64,000 nt of DNA. It comes from Phascolomyces articulosus (Eukaryota; Mucoromycota; Mucoromycetes; Mucorales; Lichtheimiaceae). Shown here in pieces: positions 60,002 to 64,000 of this stretch. The stretch lies in the NCBI GenBank assembly GCA_025677815.1, contig JAIXMP010000008.1, positions 992,001 through 1,056,000 on the forward strand, given 5' to 3'. Positions within the stretch are counted from its first letter, which is position 1. Each line of letters starts with the position of its first letter. The position numbers and the translations under genes were made by a program. Under the pieces are notes generated by a model. The model searched no databases. It worked only from the letters and a program-made list of their open reading frames with translations, and was not told where the DNA came from.

Positions 60002-61126
60002 TTAGAAAATAACATCCTCATCTTCATGACCTAGCATATTACTGCTATCCAATTGTCCAGTTTCATTGGCTGCTTGAAATACAGGCATATCATCATCATG
60101 TTCATGTTCAAACTGTTCCCATTCTGCTTCAGCAGCAGCAGCCTTGTCTTTCTTTTTGCCTTGTACTTTTTTCAATCGGAAAAACTCTTCACGATCTTGT
60201 TCATCCAATTCAGAAATAATATACTTGATGGTATTTTCGTATTTGGGAATAATCACATGTTCAATGGCATTGACACGACGATTGGTGGCCTTGATCACTT
60301 CATCCAAAATCACAAAGGCTGTTTGTAAACTAGCTAATTCAACCAATGTTTCCACCGCTTTTTGATATACTTCTTTGGCTTTTTGAACGTGTTGTCCACC
60401 ACGTCCAAGACCCGTAAATTCAAATGCTATATAATAATAAAAATGTGTTGTATGGTTAGATTCTTCTTATTTATTATTATTTTTAATGCCTGTTATGTTT
60501 ATTGATAAGGTTTATTTACCATTTCCACCTTCGACGTACATTTCAAATGTTGGAAGCATGACACCTTTTGCAGAAAAAAATTATAATAAATTGAAAGTTT
60601 GATTTCACTTTTCTTTTTCTTTTTTTTTTTCTCTCTTCTCTTACCAGAAACGTTTTCTTGTTTACAACGAACACGTAGTTGAGCTTTGGTGGAAGCTTCA
60701 CGAATTTGATAACTGACATCACCTGCAATATATTGAACTTCTGCAAGCGAGAAGGAGGCTGTTTGCATCACAGTACCCATTTTACGTTTAAGCTAAAAAA
60801 AATTGATCCATTTCATATAGAGAGTCAATATCGATTGCCTTTGTTTGGGAATAAGTTCGGGAAAAATTATTACCTCATCAATTTGGTGAGTAATTGTCCT
60901 GAAACGTTTGGTCAAGGCTTCAGCCTTACGTTTCAGCAAAGAATGACCTGTTTGCGCACCTTTTAACTTGGATTTCATCGTTGTTAACGCCCTATATATA
61001 TATATTGTTTATGAATACTGATTTTATATAAAAAGCAGAGGGATAATATATAGTTGTCATTTTTCATTTCAATTTTACATACATTCGCGTTGGAAAGATA
61101 CTAATTCTTTGGTTGGAACCGGACAT
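60002..61126 (-). CDS. vma8: V-type proton ATPase subunit D (V1 central stalk)
   Basis: Five exons, 61126-61083, 60991-60874, 60792-60645, 60564-60520 and 60426-60002, give 259 residues, matching the family. The start [17 protein letters not shown] is followed by [20 protein letters not shown] and [13 protein letters not shown], the N-terminal coiled-coil strand of the rotor, then [76 protein letters not shown] and [12 protein letters not shown]. Subunit D turns inside the A3B3 head and couples ATP hydrolysis to proton pumping into vacuoles. It is encoded about 10 kb from the VTC array, whose polyphosphate import needs that proton gradient. The C-terminal tail is acidic ([10 protein letters not shown]). 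Divergent from an F-box gene. Confidence 0.95.
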
Positions 61127-61565
61127 GATGATTCTTTTTTTTTTATGTAAACAGTGAATAAAAGAAAGGAAAAAAAAAGTATTGAAAAAGTGAAAGAAGA
61201 AAAGGAGAAAAGGCAAAAAAAAAAAAATCAAGGGATTTATTTTATATGTTTAAAATGTTTCATGTATGCATACAAACAATCCAATCCATCATTCACTCAC
61301 ACTAAAAGAATAGTCATCAGGTCACTCTTCTTCTGTTTGCCCACTCTAATTAAACCAAACCAAATGCAGAAATTTTGTTTATACTCAAGAATTCATTCTA
61401 ATCGATTCATGCGTACTTATTCTTTAGTGATCGATTATTGGATTATCCAAGTCTGTCAAATTCTCACAACTATTACTCAGCCTATATTATAAAGCCTCTT
61501 TTTTTTCGTCATCGTCATCTTTTTCTTCCATATCTTTATACTTACTAATTTGTACTCATTCTACA
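61127..61565. promoter_or_regulatory. Divergent promoter, Vma8 / second F-box gene
   Basis: 439 bp between divergent start codons, A-rich near Vma8 and CT-rich near the F-box start (61499-61530). No motif is assigned. Confidence 0.5.
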
Positions 61566-63584
61566 ATGCTTCTTCCTTATGAACTGGCTGGTTTGATTTC
61601 ATTTTATTTATCTCCAAGAGATATTTATGAATGTATTTTTGTATGTCGAGCATGGTATGCTGCTTTTCTACCATCCATCTATCAATACTCCATACTATGC
61701 CGTGATTCAATGATTGTCTATCAGCGCTTATTACATTCTTCTACTGAAATGGGACGATGTGTTCAAAAACTCATTGTGGACGACGGTATTTTAACATTGG
61801 ATGACATGCAGCAACTTTATAACAAGTGTCCAAACTTATCCATGCTACATTTTCGTTGGTGTACCTCCGTGTCCGACAAAAAAGCGTCCAAGCCATCTCC
61901 ATCAACCACATGTCATTTTTTTCGCTCTCCTAATCCTTTATTAGATGCTATCGATGGAGGTCGACTTTCTCATTTGTCATTGGAATGCTATGAATCACCT
62001 TCTTCATGGAAATACAATGCCATCCCACTATCCACCCGCCGCCACCACTACGGAAATATACAAATATTGAAACATACACCCAATTTGAAAAGTTTATCTT
62101 TGAGTGACTTTTTTTCAAAATTTCAAATCAAGCATCTTGATAGGATTCATGCATACTGTCCAGATCTTATCGAATTGGAATTGGTTGGTACCATGTCTGA
62201 ATCTTCCATTGAATGCGATGAACCAGAACTTGTTCAACAACGTTCACAACGATTTTTACGGCAGCAACATCCTTATCAACATCATCGAGTAGAAAAACAA
62301 TACAAAATGAATTTTAATGATACATTGGCCCTCATGCGCAAATTTCGACTCGTCTATCCGAAAGGTTGGCATTCATTGTCCACTTGGTTAGAATATTTTC
62401 TTGTTCGCTACACTCATTTGAACACCTTAGTATTACAAAATACAGGCCCATTACCAGCGCAATTTCATCCAACGGTACTTTTCTTTTTGTACGCTGGATT
62501 TCAACTTCCATCAACGCTTCGTCAAGTATCTTTTATTCATTTGGGAGCTACCAATATTAAACGTTTGCATCCATCCTTAGCTTACTTGCGTTGTTTGACA
62601 GATGTTTGTATTCGAGATCAAGGGATTCATTATTTTTTCAATTTCAGTGGTTTAATAGCAAGTATTCGTTTTGTCATCCAACGCCTTTGGATTCCTTTAC
62701 CTGCACATGCAACGGTTCGACACTATGAACAACTCAATTATTGTTATCATTTAAAGGATTTGACCTTGGAAATGAGTCAACAACAACAAACAATTCGATT
62801 GGATTTGCTTTTCAAATATTGTTGTGGACTCAAAAGTTTAACATTGATTCATACTCGATTAACTCCAGAAATGATCCAATCTATTCCTGTCTCTCTTTAT
62901 TTTGATAGCCATAATAGGACTAGTAAAAATAGTAGTGGAATACAATTGGAAAAGTTTGGATTGGAAAACACCAGTATTGAACAGGGGGAACGAACATTGA
63001 ATCAATTACTTGTGTATGTATTAAGATCCGTGGTGGATCTTTCTCTTGTCAATTGTACCTTTCAGCAAGCTATCGACAAAAGGGGATGGACCTTGTTTCA
63101 CTTACCGGAACGAAAATTCCGATCTGTGCATATTCTCAATGCGTGTGTCTGTTTTGCGAATTTTGTCAGACGTATTCCGGGTATACCCAATTACCCTGTG
63201 ACATTATTTAGATGTCACCAACAACAACCAGTGGTATCAGTGTCCTTATTAAAAAATGACGTAATGACAAATAGTAACAATAAAAAACGTCAACGATCTA
63301 GTAACACCCCAATAATGGCACAATGGTATGAAGCACCTATTCATACCAATGAATACCAAATCCATCGACTCGATCCAGACTATGATTATCAACATCCAAG
63401 TATTCTTCAAGTAAATCAATTAAACACTTACAAGATGGAACAAGTGACCCATGATCCGTACGACACTCGTTCTTTTTATGGACCTTATAAACGTTATGCT
63501 CGAATGATTACGTTATCAGGTTATATGACTTTTCTATGTGCAAACATTGAAACATTGCATTTGAATCGTCATATTATTCGTTAA
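61566..63584 (+). CDS. F-box protein, paralogue of the gene at 36468-38510
   Basis: Intronless, 672 residues. The F-box is LPYELAGLISFYLSPRDIYE followed by CIFVCRAWYAAFLPSIYQY. It aligns along its length with the 36468-38510 product: DGILTLDDMQQLYNKCPNLS against DGMLSIQDMRKLQERCPSLK, HFFRSPNPLLD against HFFESPIPALI, IKHLDRIHAYCPDLIEL against VRHLYIIHTCCPNLIDF, and RLVYPKGWHSLSTWL against RLVYDGGWSDTANAWL. The C terminus, YMTFLCANIETLHLNRHIIR, corresponds to the other copy's YMDANHVIING end. Inferred role: SCF ubiquitin-ligase adaptor with irregular leucine-rich repeats; substrate unknown. The two copies have opposite orientation and flank the VTC/V-ATPase block. Confidence 0.85.
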   Translation: MLLPYELAGLISFYLSPRDIYECIFVCRAWYAAFLPSIYQYSILCRDSMIVYQRLLHSSTEMGRCVQKLIVDDGILTLDDMQQLYNKCPNLSMLHFRWCTSVSDKKASKPSPSTTCHFFRSPNPLLDAIDGGRLSHLSLECYESPSSWKYNAIPLSTRRHHYGNIQILKHTPNLKSLSLSDFFSKFQIKHLDRIHAYCPDLIELELVGTMSESSIECDEPELVQQRSQRFLRQQHPYQHHRVEKQYKMNFNDTLALMRKFRLVYPKGWHSLSTWLEYFLVRYTHLNTLVLQNTGPLPAQFHPTVLFFLYAGFQLPSTLRQVSFIHLGATNIKRLHPSLAYLRCLTDVCIRDQGIHYFFNFSGLIASIRFVIQRLWIPLPAHATVRHYEQLNYCYHLKDLTLEMSQQQQTIRLDLLFKYCCGLKSLTLIHTRLTPEMIQSIPVSLYFDSHNRTSKNSSGIQLEKFGLENTSIEQGERTLNQLLVYVLRSVVDLSLVNCTFQQAIDKRGWTLFHLPERKFRSVHILNACVCFANFVRRIPGIPNYPVTLFRCHQQQPVVSVSLLKNDVMTNSNNKKRQRSSNTPIMAQWYEAPIHTNEYQIHRLDPDYDYQHPSILQVNQLNTYKMEQVTHDPYDTRSFYGPYKRYARMITLSGYMTFLCANIETLHLNRHIIR

Positions 63585-64000
63585 TGATAATAAAATCCAT
63601 GTATTTTTTTTTTCACGATAAAAAAAAAGATATATTGGACCCTGTCGATCCTTTTTATTATTATTTTTTCCTTTTTATCTTGTCAACAAAAAAAAAAGTA
63701 TCACCAAAATAAAATAAGTGAATTTTTATGCTTTCAAAAAAAAAAGGTTTCAATTTGATTCACAAGTCATCATAGACTCATTTTAAACGAATTTGATTGG
63801 TTTTGCAACAATTATGGAGCGGGATTTGAGGATTTTCGATAACAAAGGGTTGGGCGCGCCGTACCTTTTTTTTTTTCCAACTTGTCCATTTTGTTATATA
63901 AAAAAAAACTCTTCTTTTTTTTTTCCTTTAAAGTTACTATTTATTTTATATAATATTTATATACATATTATAGTATTACAACAACAACATAAAACCTTTA
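63585..64000. other. Right flank, no gene seen
   Basis: 416 bp of A/T homopolymer-rich sequence. A GGCGCGCC palindrome (near 63854) and a TATATAAAA element (near 63895) suggest the promoter of a gene beyond the window. Confidence 0.4.

Overview
The window looks like nuclear DNA of a filamentous fungus, most likely an early-diverging Mucoromycota (Mucorales-type) genome. It is AT-rich. Most genes carry many short introns (roughly 50-220 nt, GTAAGT/GTATGT-like donors, TAG/CAG acceptors). The products are eukaryotic and fungal: VTC polyphosphate synthases, COP9 subunit 8, the Smc5/6 SUMO ligase Nse2, V-ATPase subunit D and cytosolic eS4. I read most genes by joining exons by hand, keeping reading phase across each junction. 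The species assignment is inference. I saw no transposon, tRNA, CRISPR array or viral gene.

Layout. 2.4-17.3 kb: a C2H2 zinc-finger regulator (-), a bacterial-type M3 oligopeptidase with a probable mitochondrial presequence (-), a MATE transporter (+), ribosomal protein eS4 (-) with a box C/D snoRNA in its second intron, Nse2 (+), mitochondrial ribosomal protein bS18m (-) and a secreted sorbosone-dehydrogenase-like propeller (-). 17.6-23.1 kb: CSN8 (+), an FHS-like MFS transporter (+), a METTL21-type methyltransferase (-) and a YccU-like CoA-binding protein (-). 23.1-26.1 kb is gene-poor, with one tentative small spliced gene. 26.1-34.3 kb: an allantoate-permease-type MFS transporter (+), a LACTB2-like metallo-beta-lactamase (+), a CHCHD5/Mix14-like twin CX9C protein (+), the succinate dehydrogenase assembly factor SDHAF1/Sdh6 (-) and a cytochrome P450 (-).

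36.5-63.6 kb is the most distinctive part. An F-box protein (-) is followed by three tandem, same-strand genes that each encode a full SPX + VTC tunnel + Vtc1-like membrane protein, the machinery that makes and sequesters polyphosphate at the vacuole. Next come a large disordered proline-rich protein (-), a 4.4 kb AT-rich gene desert, a single-pass Ser/Thr-rich surface protein (+), V-ATPase subunit D (-), and a second F-box protein (+) that is a full-length paralogue of the first. V-ATPase supplies the proton gradient that drives VTC polyphosphate translocation, so the block may be a functional neighbourhood, though co-regulation is not shown by the sequence.

The best new-looking signals are the intronic snoRNA, whose guide matches a conserved large-subunit rRNA stretch over 14 nt, and the triplicated VTC array bracketed by paralogous F-box genes.
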